From Chrysemys picta bellii (taxonomy: Eukaryota > Chordata > Testudines > Emydidae): a stretch of 64,000 nucleotides of DNA. Numbering within the stretch: the first letter of the stretch is position 1; every line of letters begins with the position of its first letter. Both the position numbers and the translations under genes were made by a program. This document shows, one piece after another, positions 23,131 through 36,220 of this stretch. Below the pieces are notes generated by a model. It saw nothing but the letters and a program-made list of their open reading frames with translations. It did not search any database and was not told the origin of the DNA. The DNA is taken from positions 39,047,549 through 39,111,548 of the forward strand of contig NC_088804.1 of NCBI RefSeq assembly GCF_011386835.1, written 5' to 3'.

Positions 23131-26000
23131 CGGCCCTGCAGAAGGTTGTGGTGACAAAGAGGGGTACTGGGAAGGCCAGAAACTTTTTACTGAGGAAGAG
23201 AGGACGGCCTTTTGACTGGATTGGATCCAGTCTCCACTCACTCTTAATGAGACCCGGCAGAATTTGATTCTGGGTTTTTACCATTTTGATGGATAACACT
23301 GATGTTTATTTGTAAGCCTCTGTCCCACCCCCCACCCCCCCCGAGCCCTGATTTTTATTGATTTTATGTTCACAGTTTCAGGAACCAATGAGGGGGGTCA
23401 CACAATCAGGGGGCGTGACGGGGCATATCTGGTCTTTGCGGCTCTTTCCAGGAGTCCCTGCAGTCCTACTACACTCCACCCCAGGAAGCACGAAGTGACT
23501 GGCAAGGAGCAGCAAAGGTGACTCTGGAAGGCCTGCCTAGAGAGGCCTCACGCCCGGGGGTAGAACCCATAGTAGTGGGCAGGCCTGGGTTCCCCTACCA
23601 GCCACAGGTAAAGTGGCATAAACCCAAAGGAGGGGATGGATCTTATTTGGGAACTGAACCAAGGGCTGAATTTAAAGGGCCCCGAGCTGGGGCTGAAGAC
23701 CCTAGTGAGGGCAGATACACTGTTTATTGATTGGACTCTTTAATACCCTGGAAGGGGGCATTTGGACTTTGTGATTTAGCTGGGGGGCCAACCATTGGAA
23801 ACCCAACAAAGTTAGCTGGCAGCCTGCAGGGGGCGCCAGGGGTGAGAAAGCACTGTAATACCTCACCCCACCACTAGGAGGTGCTCTAGAGGTGAGCACC
23901 CCTGAGTGCAGGGGGTCAGACAAGAATTCTTTAGCGACAGCAGATGCTGAGATTCTAATTGTAAAAGCTGAACCATTAAAACGCACTGTCAACAGCACGC
24001 GTCAAAATGTACACATTAAATAGCCTTCAATCAAACGCTAAGAAGTTCTCAAGCAGCAGTTTTCTTTCTGTGCCTGCCTGTACGTTTTGATTATCGGCGA
24101 CGGAAATAGCTTTCCGTCGGTTTGTGTGTGTACAGTGAAATTGACATTTACCAACCGTTACCGATAAGAATCTAATCCTTCCAAGCCTCGTCTTAATCCA
24201 TCACTCCTTAGTCAGCTGGCCCACCCCTCCCTCCATTCCTAGAGTAACATCCCGAGCAGAATGTATCAGCCACACTAGAAACCAATGGGGGGATGGGGGG
24301 TGGATTTATGGCCAGAAAATCCACCATAAAGATGTTTTTTCCTCCATAAAGAGAAGCTATTTGAACCTGATCTCTCGCCCCTAATACGCCAGCCCAGCCA
24401 CAGAGGGGGCAGTGTCTGACATGGGAATATTTGATGTGAACCTTAAAATTACAGAGGTTTGCAAAGCCTCCTCCACCCACAGATTAATCCAATACCGCCA
24501 GCCGCTCTGCGGTGGAGCTCGCATGAGAGGGCTCTGCTGTGTGAATATGATCCAAGCCAGCCGGGTTCAGCTGGGCCCCCCGCCCTCCTCAGTGCAGACA
24601 GCAGCTGCATCAATCCGTGCGAGAGGGATGGATAGAAGCATTCCCAAGGGATCTGAGGGATGAGCTAGGAGGCGAATGGGCTGTAGAGAGGATGTGCGTT
24701 AATTACAGCTTCGTAAGATCATTCCGTGTTGGTGGGTGATTGGGAACTCGTCACTGGGCGGCTGGATGAATGGGACAGTTTCACCTAGGGTCTCTGCCAG
24801 TGGAGGGGTTCCTAGGGTAGACAGTCCACCAAGGGGGAAAGGCTGCAGCAGTGAGGAAATTATCTTGACCCCCTCCGTACTAGGAAGGCAAACAGCTCTC
24901 AAAACACGGGCCTGGACAGGGCAGGCATGGAAAGCGGTGACTCACTGTGTCTCGTTGATAGCGTTTGGAAGAGCAGCTTCCATACGCCCTGCAAGGTGGC
25001 AGCCCGGAGCACAGCTGGCACAGAGCGGCTTATTCATATTGCCATGGCACCGGCACTAGGCAACCTCGCCTGTTGTCTATGTTAAAGCAAATCCAGGGAA
25101 GAGATTTCACTTACAGTAATTCACTAACGTGCCCTCCTTTCCCATCAGCTCCCCTTCTACTGGCAGAGTCGAGGGGTAGGGGCAGAATGCCGACGGGAGC
25201 GTAGGGGAAGCTGGGAGGGGAGTAGGTCAAGAATCTTGGATGTGTTTAGGAATAAACGGTCAGTTTTATCATGGACCAAGGTGTTGTCCAGAGGATCTGT
25301 GCTGAGGCCAGTGTTTCTTAATATAGCCATTGGTGAGCTGATAAAGTCTGCCACAGTGAGGGGACAACCTTTGTTTACCTGTGCTAAGACTAAAGAGGGC
25401 TGTGCGGAACTCCAGAGGGACCTAACACAACAAAGCATTTGGGCCCCAGTTCAGCTAAGCACGGAATAGGGATGGGTAGTTCACAGGCTTAGAGTTAAGC
25501 ACGTGCTAAGTGCTCTGCTGAATCAAGGCCTTGGTCAACTGGTGTTCGACTAATGCACATTGGAAAAGACGGTTTGAACTATTCACGCACACTGCTGGGC
25601 TCTAAATTAACTGCCATCCCGCAGGAAGAAGAGCTAAGCATCACCGGGAACGGATCAATAAAAGCTTCTGCTCAATGTGCAGTAGCAGTCAAACAGAACA
25701 CCACGGCGGTGAGGTGCATTCAGAAAAGGATAGCAATTAAGGCAGAAAGTGCGATGCCATCCTATGGCACCTTCAATTGCAATACTGTGGTCCGTTCTGG
25801 TCAGCCCAGCTCAAAAACAAACAAAAAAACCCGACACAGCAGAAATACAAAAAGATTCAGAAAGGAGCAATGGAAATGAGGAAAGGCATTAAAACAATTT
25901 AGGGTAGTTTATTTAAGAGGGGACAGGAGAGCCGTGGGGAAAATAAGTGCTATCAAGGTCTGGGTGCTAAGAACTCTGGGATACAATAGTCCACACTCAC
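23131..26000. other. Unique sequence with a perfect hairpin at 24098-24119
   Basis: No exon or repeat family was recognised. CGACGGAAA (24098-24106) pairs exactly with TTTCCGTCG (24111-24119) around the loop TAGC. It lies in an AT-rich, motif-dense block (about 23990-24180) without repeat features. Confidence 0.4.
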
Positions 26001-26009
26001 AAAAGCTGA

Positions 26010-26285
26010 AGTTCTGACTCATAGACTTTAAGATCATCTAGTCTCATCTCCTGCACAATGCAGGCCACAGACTCTCACCCACCCACTCCTGTAACAAACC
26101 CCTAACCTACGTCTGAGTTACTGAAGTCCTCAAATCGTGGTTTAAAGATCTCAAGGTTCAGAGAATCCTCCAGCAAGTGACCCGTGCCTCACGCTGCAGA
26201 GGAAAGTGAAAAACCTCCAGGGCCTCTGCCAATCTGCCCTGGAGGAAAATTCCTTCCCGACCCCAAATATGGCGATCAGTTAAAC
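26010..26285 (-). mobile_element. CR1 LINE 3' fragment, minus strand
   Basis: GATCATCTAGTCTCATCTCC, GCACAATGCAGGCCACAGA and GAGGAAAATTCCTTCCCGAC are CR1 3' region landmarks read on the opposite strand. Confidence 0.85.
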
Positions 26286-26450
26286 CCTGCCTCAAGTCTG
26301 CATAGTGCAGCATGGATGCGCCAGCACAGCTGTGAGACCCAAGTTTCCATTGCAGTATGGACGCTCAAGCGTGGGCTTGAAAACACTCGTCAACGAACCT
26401 GGGCCCCATAGACCGGGGCTTAGTATGCAGCATAGACATACTCTTAGCCT
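26285..26450 (-). repeat. MITE-like repeat, second copy
   Basis: GGGCCCCATAGACCGGGGC followed by ATGCAGCATAGACATACTC matches the copy at 17700-17900. It abuts the CR1 fragment. Confidence 0.55.
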
Positions 26451-27824
26451 CTCCTGTAAACCAAGAGCAAAAGCACAGCCATTGAAAGCTAAAGTCCACA
26501 AATGCCAGCTTGATGAAAGAACAATATATTTTACACAAGTTACAATTAACCTGTGGAACTCCATGCAACAATATAGTATTGGAGCAAAGAGCTTAGTATG
26601 GCTAAAAAAAATTAGACACTTATAAGAACAAAAAGAATATGTGTATTTACATTTGCTAGGAGAAATAAATCCTGAGGCCATAGGAAATATTCCACCCATG
26701 GCCTGCCTAGGCCTGAGTGTAAACTTTCCTACAGGCATGATAGTACATAATTGTCTGAAGACAAGCAGGGATGCAGAGGAGCACTGGAGACAGCAGGAAA
26801 TAGCCTCAACTTAAGCTTATGTTACAGCTTATCCTAAAGAATCCAAAATGTGTTACAGGCTGTGCTCAGTGCAAAAGCCACTCACTCAGCACTGAAATGC
26901 AGCTGCATCTGGGGTGGAGCGCAGCAGCAGCCATTCTGTACTAGTAATGTACCTCTTTATTTTAGGGATTTAATTTTTTTTTTAAATAGGCCAGAGAATA
27001 AAGATTCCTAAGGGCTGTATGACAATTATTTAAAACATATAGATTGCAAAATGGATACCATTTCCCATTCTTCATAAAAACTCACCTGTGCTAAGACATC
27101 CAACTAACGAGAATGACACATTTTAATAAAACAATCCAAACCCCGAACTGAAGCAAGAACTAACAGCGAATCAGCTTGCTGAGCTCAGACAGACAGAAGA
27201 CGGAAAGGAGACAGGAAGAATAACTTCTTCATTGGACACTGAAGGTGGCCTTTCGGTTATCAGGACGCAAGGCCACAGAGGTAAAATGTGACCGGTGCCC
27301 AGAGTTAGCTCCCTGCTCCCAGCAATACAGCAGCTCCCTAGGACACGGCTGGAGCATAGGCTCCATGCTGCCTAGCTGGGAAAGCAACACTCAGTCTCAC
27401 ACCGCATCCTTGGATTTTCCACTGAGGTCTCCCTTGACATCTAGACTGTCTTGAAACAGGAGTGGTTGGGGATGGGCAGGCCGAGAAAGGAGCTTAGACT
27501 GGGACTCCTCGTATTAGCAACCCACTACCTCAGAAAAAGAAACACAGAAAAAGAAGAGGGTCATGGCTCGGTTATGGGGACGTTGGAATTTGCGCCAAAG
27601 AGCCCGAATTTGGGCACTCTGCAACAGTCATCTGGCTGACCGGGATTCTGCAGGGGCCTGCGGGCCGGCGTTTCAGACCAATCAAGGAGTGGAAAGGAGC
27701 TTTGGCTTGTAGGTGGCTGGCTGGTAGGGTTCCTGTTCAAAGCATTATTATAATGCGGCTGGGGGTTCATTGCTAACACTAATTGTGCCTCTGTACAGCA
27801 TCTTTATTTTACTATTATTTAAAC
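26451..27824. other. Unique AT-rich sequence, nothing recognised
   Basis: No exon or repeat family was recognised. Confidence 0.4.
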
Positions 27825-27852
27825 AATAAATAAATAAATAAATAAATAAATA
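27825..27852. repeat. AAAT tetranucleotide microsatellite
   Basis: About seven units. Confidence 0.95.
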
Positions 27853-28079
27853 GATTTTAAAAAAGCGACTAGGAGATCATTCCTGAGGCGCTCAGCTTCC
27901 CTTGTTGCAATGTACATGCCCCATTAGTTTCTGGTAATGAGCCTATTTCTGTTAAAGCACTCAGGATGGATGGAGGGGCTGCAGGGTGTTCAGGCTGTTT
28001 GCAAGATGCAGAAGATCGTGAGGAGAGCTTTGGTCAGGGCAGAGAAGCTTCTCTCTGAGAAAGACACAGCAGCGTCTCT

Positions 28080-28330
28080 TCAGGAAAAGTCCCACAGAAC
28101 GTAATGGAAAACGATAACCTTTCGAGAGGGTGTATATATTTTAAGGCCGTCCTATAGAATTGAATAGAGAATTATATCCCATCCTATAGGATGGAGCAAA
28201 AAGCTATGGGAAGGTTAGAAAAGTCTCAGTCAAGTTCTGTAGGATGGTGAAAAACACCTATAGAAAGGATCTAACTCTGTATTAAAAACCCATAGGGTTT
28301 TAGAGTAGTTTCTATGGAATCCTACTCCCT
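28080..28330. repeat. Region with recurring CTATAG-type motifs
   Basis: CCTATAGAAT, CCTATAGGAT, CTGTAGGATG, CCTATAGAAA, CCCATAGGGT and TCTATGGAAT recur within 250 bp at spacings of a few tens of bases. It looks like a decayed interspersed repeat rich in short palindromes. The family was not identified. Confidence 0.4.
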
Positions 28331-29121
28331 TACTTTCAAACCCTGCTGGATTCGCCCTGATTGAATGCGATCGCACTTTGCTAATCCACTCCCTCTCGCT
28401 GCTGCAGGTAGATTAGTGCAGATACGCTTCCATCCATACTGATCACTCCCTTTCTCAGATGTTCTTATTGCAGCATCACCAACTCTTGACATTCATAAAC
28501 CATGAGTCCAGCCCCCAAAATCATGAGATTGGCTTTAAAAAGTCACATGACTCCAGTCCTTAGGACTTCAACCAGAACGTCAAATATCACAAAACTCCAG
28601 AGCAAAGCGTGAGCATTGGGAACACCGAGCGCTGATGCAGCATAAGAGACATTTGCAAACGTGTATATGCTGAGAGTCATACAGACACCTCAGAAACTCT
28701 TCCCTTCTCAATCCACTTTGCCAGTCCTTTAACCCATCTCCGAGCTAGAGTATTGTCTCTAGCTCCCGTTACCGTATTATCTAGCACGTGGGAGGCTTCG
28801 TATACCTCTGCATCCTTTGAAAGCCTCTCTCATATATTGTTCTAGGCCTCTCCAATCTAAGTATAAGAACAGGCAGAGACAGGGCCAATCTCTGATATCC
28901 CCATATAATAGGAACAGGGCAGTGTCCTGCCATTGTGGGGAGAGGTGAGCAGTAGCCACTATCATCTGTGACTCCTCCCATGTGACAGCAATCTTAACCT
29001 GTTATATCCCTGACCCATGTTGGATGACTGAGGCCAAGTGGTAAAATTCAGTCCCTTTCCAGTTGTCCTTTATTACATGATTGATTGTTTCCTGACTCCT
29101 TACAGGAGCTCCTTACCTAGC

Positions 29122-29164
29122 TAATAATATTATTATTATTAATAATAATAATAATAATAATAAT
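29122..29164. repeat. Inverted ATT/AAT microsatellite
   Basis: An ATT run turns into an AAT run, so the two halves can pair. Confidence 0.9.
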
Positions 29165-29810
29165 CCCTCTCACCACCAACCTTTAGAACAGACTGCTTGA
29201 ACCAGCTGTATCCAGCCCATAATGCGTCCAATTTTACACCACTGGAGTCACTCCTGATTGACAGTGGGGTACAGAAAGGAGAATCCAGCTCAGTGTCTCT
29301 CCCATTGTTTTCTGCCATTTGCCCCACTCGCTGTCCTGCGTCCTGTCTCGTAGTATTTAACTTCAGACAGTGCTTAGAGAGACAGTCTGTACAAGGATGC
29401 TCTACGGAAGAGAATTGTCCTGGCTTGAATTGCATTATCCCGGTTGCGCTGGGGGGGTTTGAGCATCCATTCAGATTCACCGCAGCTTCGCGCTAATGCT
29501 GACAAAAGGAGGATTGCTACCAGTGACAACCTCCGAAAGGTTCAATTACAGAACGGATCAGCTGGCTCTGTAGCTTTCTGGGGAAAAGCTGCTGATGCTC
29601 TGTGGTTTCAATCTCTTTACTAAGAAATCCCAGTCATGTACCTTCCTTGGCACTGACCCATTTGTAGATGAACCTCTACAAAATTCAGACTCTAAATCTG
29701 TTTGATGGGGGGGACTGGGTTTGGCCCCACATACGGAGCTGCAGCACAAAAAGCGTGGCCTGGAGTGTTAGCTGTCTGCAAATCAGTGTGGCCCTCAATA
29801 TAAATTAGAA

Positions 29811-30143
29811 CAGGGTTTCTCAAACAGGGGTCGCCACTTGTGTAGGGAAAGCCCCTGGCGGGCCAGGCCAGGTTGTTTACCTGCCGCATCCGCAGGTCCG
29901 GCAGATCGCGGCTCCCACTGGCCGCGGTTCGCTGCTCCAGGCCAATGGGAGCTGTTGGAAGCGGCAGCCAGTAAGTCCCTCAGCCTGCGCCGCTTCCAGC
30001 GGCTCCCATTGGCCCAGAGCAGCGATCCGCGGCCAGTGGGAGCCGCGATCTGCCGGACCTGTGGACAGGGCAGGTAAACAAACCGGCCCGGCCCACCAGG
30101 GGCTTTCCCTACACAAGCGGAGATCCCTGTTTGAGAAACCATG
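29811..30143 (+). mobile_element. Palindromic hAT-type MITE
   Basis: The 333-bp element has inverted ends CAGGGTTTCTCAAACAGGG and CCCTGTTTGAGAAACCATG. Flanking 8-mers AATTAGAA (29803-29810) and AATTAGAG (30144-30151) match at 7 of 8. Nearly the whole element is a foldback: CAGATCGCGGCTCCCACTGG and CCAGTGGGAGCCGCGATCTG are facing arms. It has no coding capacity. Confidence 0.92.
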
Positions 30144-30151
30144 AATTAGAG

Positions 30152-31030
30152 TAACCCTGGGGTCGCTCTTATGTATGGCAGCCTCCCCAGACTGAGTTGC
30201 AGCCCAGAATCGCCAGAAAAAGCAGCATGTGCTCTAGAGATATTCCCTGCCACTCCTGCTATGAACAAAGAAGGCAGCATAGGGCTAACAGCCCCACGCT
30301 GTCCTGCCCCCAGGGAAATTCGCCCCTGGTCCCTTTTTGTGAATTCGCAGCCACTGCCAGAGTAGCATATGGAGTAGGAGCAGAGGAGAGAATCTCCCAT
30401 GCTGCCTTCACACGTTTGGCTTCGTTTGCCCAGATTTGACAAAGCTTCAGATTTTGCTGCAGGGCGTTCCCCGCCCCAACACACACAAACACTCTTCAGG
30501 TTTTCAAGCCGTAACTCACCTCTGCAAACAGGGCCAAGGAACACTGAAATCCAAGGACTGCAAAAAGAGACAACCACATTCATGAATGATATAGCACCGT
30601 GGCGGGTAAAAACTCAAAAGCATGGCCCGAAATTACCTGAGCATTAGGGCTATTTACATCTATTTGGATATGACAATTAGCTTCTGCAAACACATTCTTC
30701 GCCGTGAATAGGGGGACGTGCTGCATATAGAAATGTAACAGTTGCAAATACATCCCCCACCTCTGACCCAGTCTCTTTCCAAGAAAAGGCCTTTACGATC
30801 ACATTTATTTTGACAGGTCAGGTAATCCTCGTTCCACTGCAGAATCGTGGCGGTTTCTCTGATGTCAGACCAACAGCCCTACGGGTAGGATCGATAGCAG
30901 CTCAGAGCCAGTGTTATCGCTACAGATTCAATCAGGACAAACTCACCGGCAGGCCAGGCTGAGTTTATTCCCCGGTTATGGATGTACTCTCCCACCCCCC
31001 TGCTCAGGCTGTCTTTGGCAGATGTGGGAC
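30152..31030. other. Unique sequence, nothing recognised
   Basis: No exon or repeat family was recognised. Confidence 0.4.
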
Positions 31031-31036
31031 TTCTCT

Positions 31037-31215
31037 GAGGGCATGTCTACACTTAGACTGCTGCAGTGCTTCGGTGTAGTGGGAGGAGTTCTCCCATCAT
31101 TGTAGCTAATCCACCTCCCCCAAGAGGCAGTAGGTAGGTGGATGGAAGAATTATTGCATTGACCGAGCTCTGTCTACACGGGCGGTTAGGTCAGCATAGC
31201 TGCATCTCTCACGGG
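31037..31215 (+). repeat. MITE-like repeat starting GGGCATGTCTACACT
   Basis: GAGGGCATGTCTACACTTAG, CTGCTGCAGTG and CTGTCTACACGGGCGGTTAG match the common reptile GTCTACAC family, related at the end to 17700-17900. Confidence 0.5.
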
Positions 31216-33590
31216 TGTGGATTTTTCACACCCCTCAATTCATTGTTAAGCTAAATCTAGAAGATGGACGGGTATAAACTGGAGGTTTTAACCTTACCCT
31301 CCTCCATTTCTTTCATTTAGAAAAAAGCCCATTAATTTGAGGACTAAATAGTTGCTATTAAAATGCTCCATTAAGTTAGGAGGAAAAGGAAGCGCTCTCC
31401 CCAAACTTCTACAAGCCGCCGAGCTGGAGAGAGCAGAAGCCGGGAGCAGAGACAGATCCAGAACCAGGAGACCTCTTGGCTTGGCACTGGATTTCCTGCC
31501 TCACTGGACTCGGGGGGCAGGAGGAGGTTGGCCTAGCCATGGCTGCCTCCTCCTAATATGATGACGACCCTGTGCCTATCCCTTATTTAGGGACTGTTTC
31601 TGACCATTGCCCTGCAAACTCAAGGGTTCAGGTGGCACCCCAGATGAGGGAACACCCCACATGCCTGGTCTGGGTTTCGTATTCATTTTGCAGGAGCAGA
31701 CAGAGGGGGGCGAAGGACTCAGTGAAAGAAACAATTCCTGGTGTTTTCCTCCCAGTCCTGAGTGGGAGGCAGCCAGTCCAACCTGAAAACGGCTTAGTGG
31801 CAGAGAATGGCTTTTAGTGGCAATTATTCACCTACATGATTCAGAACGAGTAGCGCCCTCTGCTGGAGGGAGTGAGCGTCAGAGCTGGGACAGAGGGTGC
31901 TCAGAGACTGGTTGGCGCAGTCCCACAGAGGCGGAGGTGGAATACCGTCAAAGCAGCTGTCGGCACCGGGAGGGTGGAGAATCAGGGATTTGTTTTACCG
32001 TGTCCCTTCCATACCAGCCTCGGCACAAGCAGCCGCCCCGCTGAAGAATTGAGAGTGAAGAGATCGCACGGCTTATGGAAAAACAAATGAGCATCTACGG
32101 CCAAGCCAGTGACCTCACCAGCTCTGAGCAGCCAGGCTGAGACAGGGAGTCCTTGTTCTGCCATCTAGCGGGGCCGATGCAGGAAGATAAATGATCACCT
32201 CGATGCTCTACAAGCAGAGATTTGTCCAGCCTCCTCAATAGCCGTCTTGAGGGGCTCTGAAGGTTTGCTCTGGCCTGGGCCGGGGTGGGGCCTGAGCTTT
32301 GGGGAGCCCTGAACCTTCCGAGCTGTTGCAAAGGCTCCGCTGGAGCCATCTGCAATTCACTCTCTTGTTCCAATGACTGTAACCGGGGGAGACCGGCGGA
32401 GGTCCCCGACTGCTCAGACAAACGGCTTGCACTGCGACCCATGAATGGCTCCTTTCAGCGGTTCTCCTGGGGAGTGTTGCTGTTGGCATTCTGGCCAGCC
32501 ACTGTTCTAGCTCCCTGAACCAGGCCTTCAGGGCAGCACTGACTGCAGAGTCAAAGAGCCACTACTCACATGTAGTCAGAACTGCTCATCAAACCCCAAC
32601 GGCGCATGCATGGATGCGCGGGAGGAACCATTGCATCCTTCCCTCTCTTAGGTCACAATCCAATGCCTGTCAAAGTCCGTGGGAATCTCTCCCTGGACCA
32701 GACCCTTCCAGAGCTCAGATCCAAAGTCCTTGCTCAAGCCAAACTTCCCTTGACATCTGAAGGAGACTGGCTTGAGGGAAGGTCTGCAGGATGGAGCCCA
32801 TCGTGCCTTGTACTCTGTTAGGGGGGAGTTAAAGCACCTGACCTGTCTTTGCTGCCTGGGTCTCTTGGCTAAGGCGGGATCATTCCAGACACTCAAATGG
32901 GCTTCAAGTACTGTACTCTGGGCTGTCTCTTAAGAGGAGAGAAGCACAGGTGGGGCTCAGAGCAACTGGCTCTTTGCTGTTCTTACTCCATTTACATGTT
33001 CTGAACCAGACCCTCCTCCCTATTGCAAGACCCAGCTTCCACCGCTGAGCAGAGCAACGTTCAGGGACGGGGAGGCACATAAGAAGAGGCACTGGCCCTG
33101 CTAAAGCCGCCAACAGGGATACTAAGCCATCCAGCACAGTGCACGGCAGAATGACGAGTCCTTCATCCAGCCTCTCCACCGGATCTGGGCGGAGGCAATA
33201 GAATCAGAGCCTGAGAGTTGAACTCGGGTCTCAGAAATCCAGTCTATTTGAAATCACCGTCTGGGCACATGGGGGAGGACAGGGCAGGGCAGATGGCTGG
33301 TGTGGCAAGTTGGGACTGGCTCTAGAGTTGCTATGACCCTGTTGTTCTGCAGCAGGGTTTTTAACCCCCCTTGTTAGTCGCTTGCCCATTTTCTGACCCG
33401 GAATGTTTTTGTGAATGGAATATTGTCACCCGATCGCTGAAAAGGAAGCCAGCGGACAGACTGGAGCAGATGGAGAATGCTCCCCTTTCCCTGGGTGAGG
33501 TCGGGAAGGTCGCCAACAGGAGAGGGATGGAGAGGATTCAGGAGGTTGTGAGCGATGTGACCAGGTGCTAACGGCCGTCATTGCTCCAAG
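31216..33590. other. Unique sequence, nothing recognised
   Basis: No exon or clear repeat was recognised. Overlapping open frames at 31817-32520 are GC-related and lack any family match. Confidence 0.4.
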
Positions 33591-33595
33591 GTTAC

Positions 33596-33840
33596 ATAGG
33601 CTCCGAGAAATAAGAGATGGAAGAGACCTATGAGGTCATTGACTCCATCCTCTTCCTAACAGGGCAGGATTGTCCTTACAACTCATTGCCTAGCACGCCA
33701 GTCGAGCCAGCTGTAGAGGTCTCTGACGGGGTTTCCACCACCTCCCTCGGGAGAACAATCCCCAGTCTGTTAGCAAATGTCTCCCCAATATTTGCACTAG
33801 ATTTTCCTGTGATCAGTTTCAGTCAATCACAACTATCTAT
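33596..33840 (-). mobile_element. CR1 LINE fragment, minus strand
   Basis: AGATGGAAGAGACCTATGAG, GGTCATTGACTCCATCCTC and TCTGACGGGGTTTCCACCAC are CR1 3' landmarks. Confidence 0.8.
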
Positions 33841-33849
33841 CCAGAGAGA

Positions 33850-34080
33850 GATCATATTTGTATGCCTCCCTCACAATAGTATCTCAGTACCTCGCAATCT
33901 TCACTGTATTTAACTTCATATTGCCCCTGGGAGGCACAGGTATTGTCCACATTGTACAGATGGGAAACTGAGGCACAGAGAGGCTAAGTGACTTGCCCAA
34001 GGTCACACAGGAAGTCTGTGGCAGAGCAAGGACTTGAGCCCAAGTCCTATGCTAATGCCCTACCCTCTGGAACCATCTTT
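33850..34080 (-). repeat. MIR-like SINE with tail, minus strand
   Basis: ATCTCAGTACCTCGCAATC, CAGATGGGAAACTGAGGCAC and GTGACTTGCCCAAGGTCACA follow MIR order. The CR1 fragment lies immediately upstream. Confidence 0.88.
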
Positions 34081-35320
34081 CTCTGCTAGTTACTGCTATA
34101 CCCTCTGATCCAGTGGATCAAATTCATCTCAGATATAACGCCACTGTTCCAGGCAAATCCACCAAAGAAAGAATAACTACAACCAGAATGAATTTGGCCC
34201 AGTGTTCTTCAGCAAGACTCATCTACCTGAATCTGTCCAACACACAACTCCCTGCACAAATGAAAACATCTGCCACTAAGTAGCTTGTTTTTTTACTTGC
34301 TAGCCATGCCTCTACATGAGGCTACCAGATGGACACTGGACGGGTAAATGCCAATGGTCCGCTGGCTTGAAAGTGATTTCCCATATGCAAAGTGGATATG
34401 GGTTGCTAGGCACCTTGTTGTACAATGTAGGGTGCAAACCTGTTTCGCCCCCTCTATACACACAGACTCGCACTCACGGCTGTTCCAGTCTCCCTGGATG
34501 CCACACGGGCACTATCACCTTACACACACCTCGACTCTCACAGTTCACCCAGGAGACTCCAGAAACACCTCCGGACCAAAGGCCAAGCACCGCCCACAGT
34601 TGGAAGGTCAGCAGAGCCAGTTTGGCGCAGAAGGGACGGGCGTGGCTCCCTGAACACTCTCACCTCTGGCTGTTTGCGGTTGGGAAGCGTGCAACGGGAA
34701 AGCAGAACCCCCCAGCACACACATTCCAAAGGCTTTGCCATTCGGAGTCAGGCCGGCTGGAGAATTCCAAGTATTCCAGCATCTTTATCTTTTTGGCTAC
34801 GATGACTCCATCAGGCACATCATAAATTAGGCCGCTTGTTTGCTTTCAACCTCATCCAAGCTGCACTTCTTGACCCTCTTCCTGGGACAACTTGAACCTG
34901 GCCCAGGCAGCTGCCCAGTTGTTAGGACTAGCGCCAGCCGGCCACGGCCCTCTCTTTCTCTTCTCTGTACACGGCACCAAGGAGGGCTGCTTGCGAAAGG
35001 AGTTTGTCATCACGGATGGATGACATGGGCGGCACTAAGGCTGGAGAGAGGATGCTGGGATGTGGCTCAGAAGGGTTTAACCAGCCACCCAGATGGCACT
35101 AAGGGGCTGCCAGTTAGGAAACCCAGGTTTGAATGCTGGAATCATTCTTACCTGGAAGTTGGCATCCCTCACCAGGACACTGGGGCGTTCTGTAGCAACT
35201 CCTGGCAGGAAATAGGTCATGTGGACACGAGCCACATAGAGGGAGAACGGGAGATAGTATGAGGGGAAAGCGAGGCCTTCATGAAGGAACAAGTTCAGCC
35301 TGGCAATTCCATGCCTAGCA
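34081..35320. other. Unique sequence, nothing recognised
   Basis: No exon was recognised. An open frame at 34316-34825 has no family match. Confidence 0.4.
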
Positions 35321-35324
35321 ATCG

Positions 35325-35455
35325 GAGAACAGGCCCGGGGCCAGGATTCCCTGTACGGCCCTGGGAAATCACGTAACCTCCCTGCCCTACAGTCTCCATC
35401 TGTATAACAGGGAGGACACGCTTACCGGCTTCATGGGGTTGTCACCAGAATTCCT
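35325..35455 (+). repeat. MIR-like SINE, plus strand
   Basis: GGGAAATCACGTAACCTCCC, TCTCCATCTGTATAACAGGG and TTCATGGGGTTGTCA follow MIR order. Confidence 0.65.
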
Positions 35456-36074
35456 TCATTGGCGTGTGCCGGGAGATCAGAGGACGGTGAGAGTCTCGTT
35501 CTGAGCAGCACCGCCTGGGACTATACGAACGTGGAGTTCAGATGCCCCAGTGATGGGCAGATTAGAAAGAGCAGATGGATATAGAGGGAGGGAGGGATGA
35601 CAGACAAACAGCCTTGGCTGCTAAGCTTTAGCAAAGTATTTGCTCTGCCTTATTGGCTTCCTACACTCGGGTATCAGTGCTGCTCTCAATTAGAGAAAGG
35701 CTTCCCATATTACTGTCTCTTGGCTCAGGGGAGGAACAAATTAGCCAGTCGTGATTATTAAGACATTTAAAGTGCATTTAACCCAGGAGCCTTTCTTCCC
35801 CCCTTTCAATGTAACCACTAATTCCTTCTAAATGGGCTGCTCTGCACCCAGAACGAGACAAAGCCTTTAATGTCTGACTGAAAAGGCTTATGTCACAGGG
35901 GCTGGAACAGCAAAGGAAAGTGAAATGAAAGGAAGGTGCAGTCTCCAAGGGGAAATCAAACGCAGGGGCTGCCAGCGGAGCACTGTTGGATCACAGCCGG
36001 AGCCCTGCCGCTGAAGCCCTCCCAGCTTATTTGGAAATCAAACCGGCGAGCTCCTCGCACCACATCAAGAGGGA

Positions 36075-36220
36075 GCTGCTGGGTGGTGCAGCGAGTTACA
36101 GCGTTGACCTTTCACATCAGGCCAGCTGGGTTCAAACCCCAACTCTCTGCTCTTGGTACTGAATGAGTCTGGGTGTCTCCGTTTAGCCCTCATTGTGGGC
36201 ACAACAAAACCAGCAGATAA
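36075..36220 (+). repeat. tRNA-derived SINE
   Basis: GGTGGTGCAGCGAGTTACAG is A-box-like and GGTTCAAACCC at 36129-36139 is a B box. A non-tRNA body follows. It is too diverged for a working tRNA, with no matching acceptor stem. Confidence 0.6.

Noticed and set aside
27825..29164. CRISPR-like or satellite array
   Set aside because: Only simple microsatellites and scattered palindromes are present, with no repeat-spacer structure.
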